A DNA stretch of 64,000 nucleotides from Curtobacterium sp. UNCCL20 (GCF_900101675.1 NZ_FNKG01000001.1:1781378-1845377); one strand, 5' to 3'. Shown: positions 23,891 through 32,467, counted from the stretch's first letter. Numbers and translations: made by a program. Notes: generated by a model from the sequence alone, not told the origin.

Positions 23891-23930
23891 GCCTGGAGGC
23901 GCGGAGCCAGCTGGCACCGCGCCTCCAGGC
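23891..23930. terminator. CTGGAGG-family palindrome after the PiT operon
   Basis: GCCTGGAGGCGCGG (23891-23904) pairs perfectly with CCGCGCCTCCAGGC (23917-23930), 14 bp with a 12-nt loop, 30 bp after the operon stop. Confidence 0.75.
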
Positions 23931-24058
23931 CGTCTGCTGGCCGGGTCGGGAGCCGCGTCGAGGGCGCAGCAACCGTCGCGTCCGGCGCGCCCACCCGACG
24001 GTTCCCGCTCACTCGACGACGCGCGCTGCGGACCCGGCGTCCGACCGGCCGGACGGGC

Positions 24059-24064
24059 TAGCCT
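24059..24064 (+). promoter_or_regulatory. -10-like TAGCCT, leaderless start of aspA
   Basis: TAGCCT is 7 nt before GTG 24072, which argues against the earlier GTG 24066. Confidence 0.6.
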
Positions 24065-24071
24065 CGTGGGC

Positions 24072-25571
24072 GTGACCGGCAACGAAGCAGCACAGAATCC
24101 CGGGTCAGCGACGACCCGCACCGAGACCGACTCCCTGGGATCGCGGGAGGTCCCAGCCGACGCGTACTGGGGGATCAACACCCTGCGGGCACGCGAGAAC
24201 TTCCCGATCACGTCGGTACCGATCGCGGTGTACCCGGACCTCATCGAGGCCCTCGCCACCGTGAAGCAGGCCGCCGCCCGGGCGAACAAGGCGATCGGGG
24301 TGCTCGACGCCGAGCGCGCTGACGCCATCGACCGCGCCGCGCAGGAGGTCCGCGACGGTGCCCTCCGCGACCAGTTCGTCGTCGACGTGGTGCAGGGCGG
24401 CGCGGGCACGAGCACGAACATGAACACGAACGAGGTCCTGGCGAACCGGGCGCTCGAGCTCCTCGGCCGCGAGAAGGGCGACTACGGGTACCTGCACCCG
24501 ATCGACCACGTGAACCGCAGCCAGTCGACCAACGACACGTACCCGACGAGCGTGAAGCTCGCGATGATCCTCGGCACGAAGCGCCTGGTCGAGCAGCTCG
24601 AGCTCCTGTCCGGGGCGTTCGCGGAGCGGGGCCGGGCGTTCCAGGACGTCCTCAAGGTCGGGCGGACGCAGCTGCAGGACGCGGTGCCGATGACGCTCGG
24701 GCAGGAGTTCACCGGGTTCGCGCACACCATCCAGGAGGACGTCCTCCTGCTCCGCACGGTGATGCCGCTGCTGGCGGAGACGAACCTCGGCGCGACGGCG
24801 ATCGGTACCGGCATCACGGCCGATCCGCAGTACCGAGACGAGGTCCGGCGGCAGTTGCAGGTCGCGAGCGGCCTCGACATCGTCACGGCACCGGATCTCA
24901 TCGAGGCCACGAGCGACGCCGGCTCCTTCATGACGCTGTCCGGCACGGTGAAGCGCAGCGCGGCGAAGCTCTCGAAGATCTGCAACGACCTGCGACTGCT
25001 CGCGTCCGGGCCGCAGGCGGGCCTCGGCGAGATCACGCTGCCCGCACGCCAGGCGGGGTCCTCGATCATGCCCGGCAAGGTGAACCCGGTGATCCCCGAG
25101 GTCGTGAACCAGATCGCGTTCGCGGTCGCCGGCGCGGACACCACGGTGACGATGGCGGCGGAGGGCGGGCAGCTCCAGCTCAATGCCTTCGAGCCGATCA
25201 TCGCGCACTCGATCCTGCAGTCGCTGCAGTGGATGGCCCGCGGGTGCGCGACCCTCCGCGAACACTGTGTCGTCGGCATCGAGGCGAACCTTGCGAAGCT
25301 CGCGGCGCAGGTCGACACCAACGTCGGGGTCGTGACGGCACTGACGCCGTACATCGGCTACGCGGCGGCGGCGTCGATCGCGCACACGGCGCTGACGACC
25401 TCGACGCCGATCGCGACGCTCGTCACCGCGGCGGGGCTGATGGAGGAGGACCAGGTGCAGCGGGTGCTGAGCCCGGCGCGGCTGTCGGGCATCGAGCTCG
25501 CGACGGGGGCGATCCCGGTGGTCACCGAGGAGATGCTCGACGAGGCTGCCGGGCGGCCTCCGCGGCAGTAG
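24072..25571 (+). CDS. aspA: Aspartate ammonia-lyase
   Basis: 499 residues, cytosolic homotetramer by family. The fumarase/aspartase signature GSSIMPGKVNP, the TNMNTNEVLANRA helix and the QSTNDTYPTS motif are all present. It also carries the aspartase-like KVGRTQLQDAVPMTLGQEF. Fumarase C shares these features; the sequence spacing and the PGKVNPVIPEVVNQIAF run fit aspartase better. It converts aspartate to fumarate and ammonia. Single-gene unit, probably leaderless. Confidence 0.88.
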   Translation: MTGNEAAQNPGSATTRTETDSLGSREVPADAYWGINTLRARENFPITSVPIAVYPDLIEALATVKQAAARANKAIGVLDAERADAIDRAAQEVRDGALRDQFVVDVVQGGAGTSTNMNTNEVLANRALELLGREKGDYGYLHPIDHVNRSQSTNDTYPTSVKLAMILGTKRLVEQLELLSGAFAERGRAFQDVLKVGRTQLQDAVPMTLGQEFTGFAHTIQEDVLLLRTVMPLLAETNLGATAIGTGITADPQYRDEVRRQLQVASGLDIVTAPDLIEATSDAGSFMTLSGTVKRSAAKLSKICNDLRLLASGPQAGLGEITLPARQAGSSIMPGKVNPVIPEVVNQIAFAVAGADTTVTMAAEGGQLQLNAFEPIIAHSILQSLQWMARGCATLREHCVVGIEANLAKLAAQVDTNVGVVTALTPYIGYAAAASIAHTALTTSTPIATLVTAAGLMEEDQVQRVLSPARLSGIELATGAIPVVTEEMLDEAAGRPPRQ

Positions 25572-25614
25572 GAGGCGTGTCCTGGCCCGGCCGCGGGCCG
25601 CGGGCCCCGGGCCA

Positions 25615-25656
25615 GGCCGCGGGCTCCGGCCCGGCCCCGGCCCCGGCCGCGGGCTC
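25615..25656. repeat. 30-bp-period direct repeat at the stop of the BrkB gene
   Basis: GGCCGCGGGCTC at 25615-25626 and 25645-25656; the second copy runs into the BrkB stop codon (25655-25657, minus strand). The whole interval 25586-25656 is almost pure G+C. Confidence 0.7.
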
Positions 25657-26749
25657 AGGGCATCGGGGGTTCGCCGACGCGCACCTGCTGGGACAGCTCG
25701 CGCAGGTGCTCGGCCGTCGGCGACCGGGGTTCGCCGGCCGCCGCTTCGTCCGCGGCCCGCTCCGCCGCAGCCACACGGACGTGGTGTGCGGCGGCGATGT
25801 CCTGGTCCCGCCACCGGGCGAGCGTGAAGTTCCGCGTGACGTCCCGCAGCGGGAGCCGGATCGACTCGTCCGCCTCGATGCCCGCGAGGAGCTGCCGCAT
25901 CCGGATCACCTCGGAGTCGAGCTCACCGCCGACGACGAGCACGAAGTTCGAGATGTACAGGTAGACGAGCAGCAGGATCGCGCCGCCGAGCCACCCGTAC
26001 GCCTTGTTCCCGCCGCCGATGGTCTCGACGTAGAGCGCGAACCCGAAGGTCGCCATCGCCCAGGTCACGATCGCGAACCCGGCACCCGCGGACACCCAGC
26101 GGAGCTGCGGCGTCTTCACGTTCGGCGTCGCGTAGTACAGGACGGCGACCATCACCACGAGGTCGACCGCGAGCACCGGCCACTTCGCGACGTTCCAGAC
26201 GTCGTCGATCCAGGGCGCCCAGCCCATCTGCCGGATGACCGCGGCGGAGATGGTGGGGGTGCCGAGCAGGATGACGATCGCGATCGCGCCGCCGACCATG
26301 ACGAGCAGCGTGACGAGGAGCATCATGCTGCGGAACTTCCAGATCCGGCGCCCCTCCTCGACCTCGTAGGCGGTGTTCATCGCGCGACCGAACGCGGTGG
26401 CGTAGCCGGACAGCGACCACAGCGTCAGCACGACACCGATCGTGAACCCGAGCCACGGGTTGTCGAGGGTCAGCAGCTGCCGGAGCGGCCCCTCCAGGTG
26501 CGACGCGGTCTCGGGACGCACGATGAACCCGAGCACCTCGATGATGTCGGACAGGCTGTCGCCCCGCCGGTCGACGATCGACAGCGCGGACACGACGGCG
26601 AGCGCGGTGGGGAACACCGTGAGGAGCGCGAAGAAGGTCAGGGACGCGGCCGCGTCGACAACGCGGTGCCGGATCACGGAGTGGTAGGTGCGCCGGACGA
26701 CGGCGCGGACTCCCGTCCGCTGGAGGTCGCGAGATGCGCTGTCCGGCAT
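25655..26749 (-). CDS. YihY/virulence factor BrkB family membrane protein
   Basis: 364 residues with about six membrane segments. The family's lead-in HRVVDAAASLTFFALLTVFPTALAVVSAL and the internal SGYATAFGRAMNTAYEVEEGR are clear. A C-terminal cytoplasmic tail of ~90 residues is charged. Historical annotation as RNase BN is wrong for this family; transport or envelope roles are suspected but unproven. TACCGT lies 7 nt before ATG 26749. Confidence 0.88.
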   Translation of the reverse strand: MPDSASRDLQRTGVRAVVRRTYHSVIRHRVVDAAASLTFFALLTVFPTALAVVSALSIVDRRGDSLSDIIEVLGFIVRPETASHLEGPLRQLLTLDNPWLGFTIGVVLTLWSLSGYATAFGRAMNTAYEVEEGRRIWKFRSMMLLVTLLVMVGGAIAIVILLGTPTISAAVIRQMGWAPWIDDVWNVAKWPVLAVDLVVMVAVLYYATPNVKTPQLRWVSAGAGFAIVTWAMATFGFALYVETIGGGNKAYGWLGGAILLLVYLYISNFVLVVGGELDSEVIRMRQLLAGIEADESIRLPLRDVTRNFTLARWRDQDIAAAHHVRVAAAERAADEAAAGEPRSPTAEHLRELSQQVRVGEPPMP

Positions 26750-26756
26750 GTGTCGT

Positions 26757-26762
26757 ACGGTA
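26757..26762 (-). promoter_or_regulatory. -10-like TACCGT, leaderless start of the BrkB gene
   Basis: TACCGT on the minus strand, 7 nt before ATG 26749, within the palindrome CGGTACCG. Confidence 0.55.
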
Positions 26763-26780
26763 CCGGACCGGTGACGGCCT

Positions 26781-26812
26781 GGAGGCGCGTGGCGGGCCCG
26801 CCCCGCGCCTCC
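26781..26812. repeat. CTGGAGG-family palindrome
   Basis: GGAGGCGCG (26781-26789) pairs with CGCGCCTCC (26804-26812); the loop contains GGCGGGCCCGCC. It is close to the copies at 31931 and 47360. Confidence 0.75.
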
Positions 26813-26845
26813 CGTCCGCCGTCCGGTCGCGTCCGGCGCCCGCTG

Positions 26846-26956
26846 CCGAGTCTCGGGCTGAGCGACAGGTCACGCGCGCCGCGGCCCGAGAACTGTCGCT
26901 GGGTCCGAGACTCGGTGCCGCAGGCCCGAGACTCGGTGCCGCCGCCCGAGACTCGG
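26846..26956. repeat. CCGAGACTCGG repeat cluster downstream of the MFS gene
   Basis: CCGAGTCTCGG at 26846, then GCGACAG, then GGCCCGAGAACTGTCGC (26883-26899), then CCGAGACTCGG at 26905, 26926 and 26946 (period 20-21). The last copy ends 3 bp before the MFS stop (26959). The 17-bp motif recurs inverted at 41713-41729. Confidence 0.8.
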
Positions 26957-26958
26957 GG

Positions 26959-28281
26959 TCAGTTGGCGTGGGGGTGGCGGGCGTCGTAGCGGCGGAAGGA
27001 CGGCACGAGGCGGAGGAGCAGCGCGACGAGGGCGATGATCAGCACCCCGCCGATGATCGGCGGGTACGCGATGCCCGCGGCGACCACCAGGCCCGCGTAG
27101 AGGTCGCCGAGCCGCGGCCCACCGGTGACCACCACGATGAAGATCCCCTGCAGCCGCCCGCGCATCCCGTCCGGGGACGCCGCCTGCAGGATCGTGTTCC
27201 GGAACACCGAGCTGACGTTGTCGGCACCCCCGGCGGCGGCGAGGAACAGCGCGGCGAGCCCGAGCGCGGGCAGGATGCCGACGGAGAACGACTCCCCGGA
27301 GCGCCCACCGAGCAGGTTCGCCACCGCGATGACGACGCCGAACCCGGCGATCGCGGCGCCGTACGCGGTGATGGCCCAGCCGACGGCCTCACCCTGCCGG
27401 CGGACGTGCCCGAGTGGTCCGGAGAACACGCTCGAGAGCAGGGCGCCGATCGCGTACGCGGCGGTGAGCGCCCCGACCGTGACGGCCCCGCCGCCGATCA
27501 CGAGCGCGCCGATCGCTGGGAACAGCACACGCGGCTGCCCGAACGTCATCGCGATGATGTCGAGCACGAACGTCATCGTGATGTTGCGCGACTTCCGGAG
27601 GAACCTCGCCCCCTCGATCAGCGAGCCGAGCCCGGGCCGGAGGGCACCGTGCTCCGCCGCCATCCTCGGCAGCGTGAAGACCCCGAGGAACACGCAGGTG
27701 AAGAGGACCACGTCGATCGTGTAGGTCGGCGCGAACCCGACGGTCGCGATGAGGACACCGGCGACCGCTGGACCGACGGTGACCTGGAAGCCGGACGCGA
27801 TCCCGCCGAGGGCGCTCGCCGCGGGGAGCAGGTCCGTGCCGACGAGACGCGGCACGATCGCCGAGCGGGAGGCGTTGCTGACGGTCGCGGCGACCGCGTT
27901 CACCGTCGCGAGCACGTAGAGGAGCACGACGCTGTGCAGCCCGAGCCACGAGTGCGTGGCGATCAGGGCCACCGCGACCCACGCGATGATCGACGACACC
28001 AGCGCGACGGTGCGCCGGTCGAAGGCGTCCGCGAGCATCCCGCCGTACAGGCCGGCCACGACCATCGGGAGCAGGGCGATGACGCCGACGAGTGCCACCG
28101 CGAAGGTCGAGTGGGTGATCTCGTACACCTCGAGGCCGACGGCCACGGTGGTCATCTGCGTGCCGATGCCGGCGATGGCGGTGCCGGCCCAGAGCCGGGC
28201 GAAGGCGGGGGAGCGACGAAGGGGGGTGAGGTCCGCGAGCAGCCGCCGTGGGCGCTCGTCGGTGGGAGTGGGTGATGTCAC
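26959..28281 (-). CDS. MFS transporter (drug/metabolite exporter-like)
   Basis: 440 residues, about twelve membrane segments. The loop 2-3 motif is seen as GMLADAFDRRTVALV, and the N-terminus RRSPAFARLWAGTAIAGIGTQMTTVAV is that of the DHA/EntS-like MFS exporters. A terminal basic tail (RLVPSFRRYDARH) follows. GTG 28281 was chosen because CAGAAT is 9 nt upstream and the longer frame is Arg-rich, non-membrane sequence. Substrate unknown. Confidence 0.85.
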   Translation of the reverse strand: MTSPTPTDERPRRLLADLTPLRRSPAFARLWAGTAIAGIGTQMTTVAVGLEVYEITHSTFAVALVGVIALLPMVVAGLYGGMLADAFDRRTVALVSSIIAWVAVALIATHSWLGLHSVVLLYVLATVNAVAATVSNASRSAIVPRLVGTDLLPAASALGGIASGFQVTVGPAVAGVLIATVGFAPTYTIDVVLFTCVFLGVFTLPRMAAEHGALRPGLGSLIEGARFLRKSRNITMTFVLDIIAMTFGQPRVLFPAIGALVIGGGAVTVGALTAAYAIGALLSSVFSGPLGHVRRQGEAVGWAITAYGAAIAGFGVVIAVANLLGGRSGESFSVGILPALGLAALFLAAAGGADNVSSVFRNTILQAASPDGMRGRLQGIFIVVVTGGPRLGDLYAGLVVAAGIAYPPIIGGVLIIALVALLLRLVPSFRRYDARHPHAN

Positions 28282-28348
28282 GGTGGAACCATTCTGGGGC
28301 CTCGGCGTCCGCTGCGCTCCTGGTGCGCGTCGGATGTGCGCTCTCTGG

Positions 28349-28354
28349 TTGACT
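28349..28354 (+). promoter_or_regulatory. -10-like TTGACT, leaderless start of the FKBP gene
   Basis: TTGACT is 7 nt before ATG 28362, in the same GGTTGACTGG context as at 5104-5113. Confidence 0.45.
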
Positions 28355-28361
28355 GGCTGGC

Positions 28362-28733
28362 ATGACTGACCTGAACAGCAAGCCCGAGTTCGACGCACCC
28401 GAGGGTCCTGCCCCCACCGAGCTCGTCATCACCGACATCGTGGAGGGCTCCGGCGACGTCGCCAGCGCCGGCTCGACCGTCAAGGTGCACTACGCCGGCG
28501 TCGAGTACGAGACGGGCGAGGAGTTCGACAGCTCCTGGAACCGCGGCGAGCCGATCGACTTCCCGCTCGCGGCCCTGGTGCGCGGTTGGCAGGAGGGCAT
28601 CCCCGGCATGAAGGTCGGCGGGCGCCGCAAGCTCGTCGTCCCGCCGGAGCTCGCCTACGGCCCGGCCGGCGGCGGCCACTTCCTCTCCGGCAAGACCCTG
28701 ATCTTCGTGATCGACCTGCTCGGGGTCCGCTGA
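28362..28733 (+). CDS. FKBP-type peptidyl-prolyl cis-trans isomerase
   Basis: 123 residues, a single FKBP domain without signal peptide. VKVHYAGVEYETGEEFDSSWNR (shortened: VHYAGVEYETGEEFDSSW), then the FPLAALVRGWQEGIPGMKVGG segment and PPELAYGP give the classic FKBP order with the active-site Asp, Phe, Trp and Tyr. It catalyses prolyl isomerisation in the cytosol. Its TGA overlaps the ATG of the aldo/keto reductase by one base. Confidence 0.93.
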   Translation: MTDLNSKPEFDAPEGPAPTELVITDIVEGSGDVASAGSTVKVHYAGVEYETGEEFDSSWNRGEPIDFPLAALVRGWQEGIPGMKVGGRRKLVVPPELAYGPAGGGHFLSGKTLIFVIDLLGVR

Positions 28734-29569
28734 TGCAGGTCGGTGCCCCGACGATCGAGCTGAACGACGGCCACCGCTTCCCGGAGCTCGGCCTCGGTAC
28801 CTACGGCCTGAACGGCGACGAGGGTGCAGCAGCCGTCGGCACCGCGATCGCCGGCGGCTACCGGCTCCTCGACACCGCGCTCAACTACGGCAACGAGGAC
28901 GCCGTCGGCAGGGCGGTCCGCGAGTCCGAGGTGGCGCGTGAGGACCTCGTCGTCACGTCGAAGCTCCCGGGTCGGCACCACGGCTACGACGAGGCGCACC
29001 GATCGATCGACGAGACGCTCGGCAACCTCGGGCTCGACCACGTCGACCTGTACCTGATCCACTGGCCGAACCCGTCGGTGGGCAAGTTCGTCGAGACGTG
29101 GAAGGCGTTCGTCGACCTGCGCGACAGCGGCAAGGTCCGCTCGATCGGCGTCTCGAACTTCACGCCCGAGCACCTCAGCCGGATCGTCGACGCCACCGGG
29201 GTCGCACCCGCCGTCAACCAGGTGGAGCTGCACCCGTACTTCCCGCAGGCGGAACTGCGGAAGGTGCACCAGGAACTCGGCATCGTGACCGAGAGCTGGA
29301 GCCCGCTCGGGACGGGGTCGGACCTGCTCACCGCACAGCCGATCCTCGACGCGGCGGGCGCCCACGGCGTGACCCCCGGACAGGTCGTGCTGCGGTGGCA
29401 CGTGCAGATCGGCGCCGTCCCGGTGCCGAAGTCGGGCGACGCCGGACGGCAGCGCGAGAACCTCGACGTGTTCGGCTTCGAGCTGACCGACGACGAGGTC
29501 GCTGCGATCACCGCGCTCGAGCGCGGACGGCTCTGGGACGCCGACCCGGACACCCACGAAGAGATGTGA
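28733..29569 (+). CDS. Aldo/keto reductase
   Basis: 278 residues, TIM barrel, NADPH-dependent. The catalytic tetrad is visible: Asp and Tyr in RLLDTALNYGNE, Lys in VVTSKLPG, His in LYLIHWPNP. The signature IGVSNFTPEHL and the cofactor-binding PVPKSGDAGRQREN follow. Similar to 2,5-diketo-gluconate reductase-type AKRs; actual substrate unknown. Start fixed by TGATG overlap with the FKBP gene. Confidence 0.92.
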   Translation: MQVGAPTIELNDGHRFPELGLGTYGLNGDEGAAAVGTAIAGGYRLLDTALNYGNEDAVGRAVRESEVAREDLVVTSKLPGRHHGYDEAHRSIDETLGNLGLDHVDLYLIHWPNPSVGKFVETWKAFVDLRDSGKVRSIGVSNFTPEHLSRIVDATGVAPAVNQVELHPYFPQAELRKVHQELGIVTESWSPLGTGSDLLTAQPILDAAGAHGVTPGQVVLRWHVQIGAVPVPKSGDAGRQRENLDVFGFELTDDEVAAITALERGRLWDADPDTHEEM

Positions 29570-29620
29570 CGGGCTCCGCTGCGCAGGCCGGTCGGTGAGC
29601 CCGTCCGTCCTGCGCAGCGG
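29568..29620 (+). promoter_or_regulatory. Interleaved complementary segments (alternative hairpins or pseudoknot)
   Basis: GACGGGCTC (29568-29576) pairs with GAGCCCGTC (29597-29605), and CCGCTGCGCAGG (29576-29587) pairs with CCTGCGCAGCGG (29609-29620). The order a-b-a'-b' makes the stems mutually exclusive or pseudoknotted. It starts inside the aldo/keto reductase stop codon and ends 25 bp before the helD -10. Confidence 0.6.
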
Positions 29621-29644
29621 TGCGGTCCCGACGCTCGGCGGGAC

Positions 29645-29650
29645 TACACT
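29645..29650 (+). promoter_or_regulatory. -10-like TACACT for helD
   Basis: TACACT would give a ~23-nt leader before GTG 29680, which contains the SD-like CGAAGGG. Confidence 0.55.
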
Positions 29651-29679
29651 GGACACCCCTCTTTCCCGAAGGGTTGTGT

Positions 29680-31923
29680 GTGTCCGAACCGACCGAGATC
29701 GACCGCGAGCGTGGCTACGTCGACGGGCTCTTCGCCCGTCTCGACGAACTGACCGCCGAGGCCGAACAACGACTCACCGAGACCCGTCGCCAGGCCGTCG
29801 GCGGGAACCACCAGAGCCGCAGCGAGCGTGACGCGTTCGCCCGGCTCTACGAGGACACCATCGCAACGCTGGACCGCGTCGGCGACCGGCTGGTGTTCGG
29901 CCGCCTCGAGGTCTCCGAGCCGGACTCCGACGAGGACACCTTCCGCTACATCGGCCGTGTGGGCCTGCGGGACGCCGACCACCGCCCACTGCTGCTCGAC
30001 TGGCGCGTTCCCGGTGCGAGCGCCTTCTACCAGGCCACTGCGGCGCACCCGATGGGCATGCGCGCCCGTCGGCACCTGACGCTCGAGGGCCGCCACGTCG
30101 TCGGCATCGAGGACGAGGTCTTCGACGCCAGCCTCTACGACGACGAGCGCACGCACCTGCAGGGCGAGGGGGCGCTCCTCGCGGCCGTCACCGCCGAGCG
30201 GACCGGGCGGATGACCGACATCGTCGCCACGATCCAGGGCGAGCAGGACCGCATCATCCGCTCCCCGCTCGAGGGCGTCCTCATCGTGCAGGGCGGCCCC
30301 GGCACCGGCAAGACCGCCGTCGCGCTGCACCGCGCCGCGTACCTGCTGTACTCCTACCGCGAGCGGCTCCGGGGCTCCGGCGTGCTCATGGTCGGCCCAT
30401 CGCCCGCGTTCCTCACGTACATCGAGCAGGTGCTGCCGTCGCTCGGTGAGACGGGCGTCGTGATGGCCTCCCTCGGGTCGCTCTACCCGGGTGTGCACGC
30501 GACGAAGCACGACCGGCGGGACGTCGCCGCGGTGAAGGGCTCCGCCGAGATGGCCGCGCTCCTGCGCCGCGCCGTGAAGTCCCGCCAGGTCGTCCCGACC
30601 GAGTCCGTCACGCTCGACGTCGAGGGCGAGCGCCTCGTCGTGCCGCCGGCGCTCGTCGCCGACGCGATGAAGCGGGCGCAGGACCGCGGCAAGCCGCACA
30701 ACGCGGCCCGGGTCACGTTCAACAAGATCGCCCTCGACTCGATGGTGCGTCTGCTCGCGGACCAGCTGCGGGAGCGCGGGACCGCCGTCGACGAGGCGGA
30801 CGAGAAGGTCCTGCGTGAGGACATCCGGTCCTCCTACGACGCCCGCGTGCTCCTCAACACCGCGTGGCTGCCGCTGCCGCCGGAGAAGTTCCTCGAGGAC
30901 CTCTTCGCCCGGCCGAACTGGCTCGCCTCGCTCACCCCGCACTGGACCCCGGAGCGCCGGGCCCTGCTCGAGCGTCCGCGCGGCGCCGGCTTCACGGTCG
31001 AGGACGTCCCGCTCCTCGACGAGGCCGCAGAACTGCTCGGCCCGTTCGACCCCACCGGCGGTGCGGCGAAGCGCGCGGCCAAGGCCAGTCGGAACCGCGA
31101 CATCGAGAACGCCCGGCAGGCCATCGAGAACATGGGCGTCGAGGGCATCGTCACCGCGGAACAGGTCGCCGGGTCCTTCGCCGAGGGCGGCGACGCCCGC
31201 ACCACCGCCGAGCGTGCCGCCGAGGACCGCGAGTGGACCTACGGGCACATCGTCGTCGACGAGGCTCAGGAGCTCTCGCCGATGCAGTGGCGGGTCCTCG
31301 CGCGGCGCAACCCGCTCCGCTCGTTCACGATCGTCGGGGACATGGCGCAGGGGTCCTCGCCCGGGGCCGCCCGCACCTGGGACGACGTCATCGGCGCGCT
31401 CGCCCGTCGCCGTCGGGGTCGCGCCCCCGAGGTGCCGATCGCGCACCGCGTCGAGGAGCTCACGGTGAACTACCGCACCCCGCGGTCCATCGTCGAGGCT
31501 GCGGGGGAGTTCGCGGACGCCGCCGGACTCGCCGTCACCCGGACCGAGGCCGTCCGCGACGGCGACCCGGTCGGGCGCGTGCGGGTGGACCGTGCCGACG
31601 TGCTCGACACCGTCGCCCGTGTGGTGGACAGCGAGCGCGACCGGATCGGCAGCGGCACCATCGGTGTCATCGTCCCCGAGGCCGACGTCGACGCCGTCCG
31701 GCAGCGGCTCGCCCGGACCGAGGCCGACGTCCGTTCCCTCGGCTCGCCGCGACCCGGCTCCGTCACGGTGCTGACCGGCGCGGACGCGAAGGGTCTCGAG
31801 TTCGACGGCGTGCTGCTCGTCGACCCGGAGCGGGTCGGCGCGGACGCCGCGCGGGCGGCGGCGGCCGTGTACGTCGCGATGACGCGGCCGACGCGTCGGC
31901 TGACCGTCATCGACGTGGCCTGA
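29680..31923 (+). CDS. helD: HelD-like UvrD/Rep superfamily ATPase (RNA polymerase recycling)
   Basis: 747 residues from GTG 29680 (SD CGAAGGG, 6 nt spacing; TTG 29674 possible). The N-terminal ~190 residues form a coiled arm (DGLFARLDELTAEAEQRLTETRR). Walker A GGPGTGKTAVALHRAAYLLY is near residue 205, followed by DEAQELSPMQWRVL (Walker B), GDMAQGSSPGAARTWDD and the C-terminal VYVAMTRPTRRLTV. This is the HelD/HelR type rather than UvrD or RecB. Actinobacterial HelD removes stalled RNA polymerase from DNA; some homologues (HelR) displace rifampicin. A resistance role here is not shown. Confidence 0.88.
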   Translation: MSEPTEIDRERGYVDGLFARLDELTAEAEQRLTETRRQAVGGNHQSRSERDAFARLYEDTIATLDRVGDRLVFGRLEVSEPDSDEDTFRYIGRVGLRDADHRPLLLDWRVPGASAFYQATAAHPMGMRARRHLTLEGRHVVGIEDEVFDASLYDDERTHLQGEGALLAAVTAERTGRMTDIVATIQGEQDRIIRSPLEGVLIVQGGPGTGKTAVALHRAAYLLYSYRERLRGSGVLMVGPSPAFLTYIEQVLPSLGETGVVMASLGSLYPGVHATKHDRRDVAAVKGSAEMAALLRRAVKSRQVVPTESVTLDVEGERLVVPPALVADAMKRAQDRGKPHNAARVTFNKIALDSMVRLLADQLRERGTAVDEADEKVLREDIRSSYDARVLLNTAWLPLPPEKFLEDLFARPNWLASLTPHWTPERRALLERPRGAGFTVEDVPLLDEAAELLGPFDPTGGAAKRAAKASRNRDIENARQAIENMGVEGIVTAEQVAGSFAEGGDARTTAERAAEDREWTYGHIVVDEAQELSPMQWRVLARRNPLRSFTIVGDMAQGSSPGAARTWDDVIGALARRRRGRAPEVPIAHRVEELTVNYRTPRSIVEAAGEFADAAGLAVTRTEAVRDGDPVGRVRVDRADVLDTVARVVDSERDRIGSGTIGVIVPEADVDAVRQRLARTEADVRSLGSPRPGSVTVLTGADAKGLEFDGVLLVDPERVGADAARAAAAVYVAMTRPTRRLTVIDVA

Positions 31924-31930
31924 TCCGTCC

Positions 31931-31974
31931 GGGCCGGGAGGCGCGTGGCGGGCCCGCCACGCGCCTCCCGGCCC
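31931..31974. terminator. 44-bp perfect palindrome after helD (CTGGAGG family)
   Basis: The left half, from GGGCCGGGAGGCGCG at 31931, is an exact inverse of the right half ending in CGCGCCTCCCGGCCC at 31974, with no spacer. It begins 7 bp after the helD stop. It is the most perfect member of the family. Confidence 0.8.
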
Positions 31975-32028
31975 GACCTGGTCGCGTCTGCGGCCGCCCG
32001 CGTCGCGTCTGCGGCCGACCGTCGGTTT

Positions 32029-32119
32029 CGCGAAGGCGACAGTCGGGCGCCACTTCGTCCGGACCGCCGCGCGAAAGCGACAGGTTGCTGCGGTCTCACG
32101 CGCCGATCTGTCGCTTTCG
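32029..32119. repeat. 91-bp composite element, copy 1
   Basis: CGCGAAGGCGACA (32029-32041), CGAAAGCGACAG (32072-32083) and CGATCTGTCGCTTTCG (32104-32119). The second and third contain a perfect 12-bp inverted repeat. The same three motifs in the same order and spacing recur at 42544-42635. Gene-free. Confidence 0.8.
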
Positions 32120-32187
32120 TGCCGAGGCGTGGACGGTGGTCGCCGAGGCATGGACGGCGGTCGGCGGTCGGCGGGACCGGCGCCGCG

Positions 32188-32460
32188 TCAGACCTGGTCG
32201 CCCTCGTCGCGCACCCGGGCGACCAACCGGGCCCACGGGCCCTCGAGGCTGCTGCCCGGGATCGTCACCGTCGTGCGCTCCACGGTGATCGTCCACGTGA
32301 AGTCGTCGCGCACCGCTGGGTTCGGAGTGGGCGGGGCGCCCTGGGGCAGGGCATCGACGAGGTCGGACCAGCCGGCCGGATCGTCGCACGAGTCGGTGTC
32401 GACGCGCCAGCCCCGCGTGGTGCCGGCGAAGCCCCCGGTGCGGCGGACGTCGATGTGCAT
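32188..32460 (-). CDS. Emfourin-like protealysin inhibitor
   Basis: 90 residues, no signal peptide. It opens with MHIDVRRTGGFAGTTRGW, the RxGGFAG start of the emfourin family, followed by a Trp-containing helix and FTWTITVERTTVTIPGSSL strands and a basic C-terminus. Emfourins are small intracellular inhibitors of protealysin-like M4 proteases and are encoded next to them, as here (M4 gene ends 67 bp upstream). It has its own TACCGT 7 nt before ATG 32460, so it can be expressed separately from the protease. Function is inferred from family start and neighbour. Confidence 0.78.
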   Translation of the reverse strand: MHIDVRRTGGFAGTTRGWRVDTDSCDDPAGWSDLVDALPQGAPPTPNPAVRDDFTWTITVERTTVTIPGSSLEGPWARLVARVRDEGDQV

Positions 32461-32467
32461 GCCACCG

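Noticed and set aside
20503..24012. A single 1169-codon minus-strand frame
   Set aside because: The upstream half is the antisense of the PiT and small membrane protein genes and is Arg/Asp-rich shadow sequence; only the part from 22191 is the antiporter.
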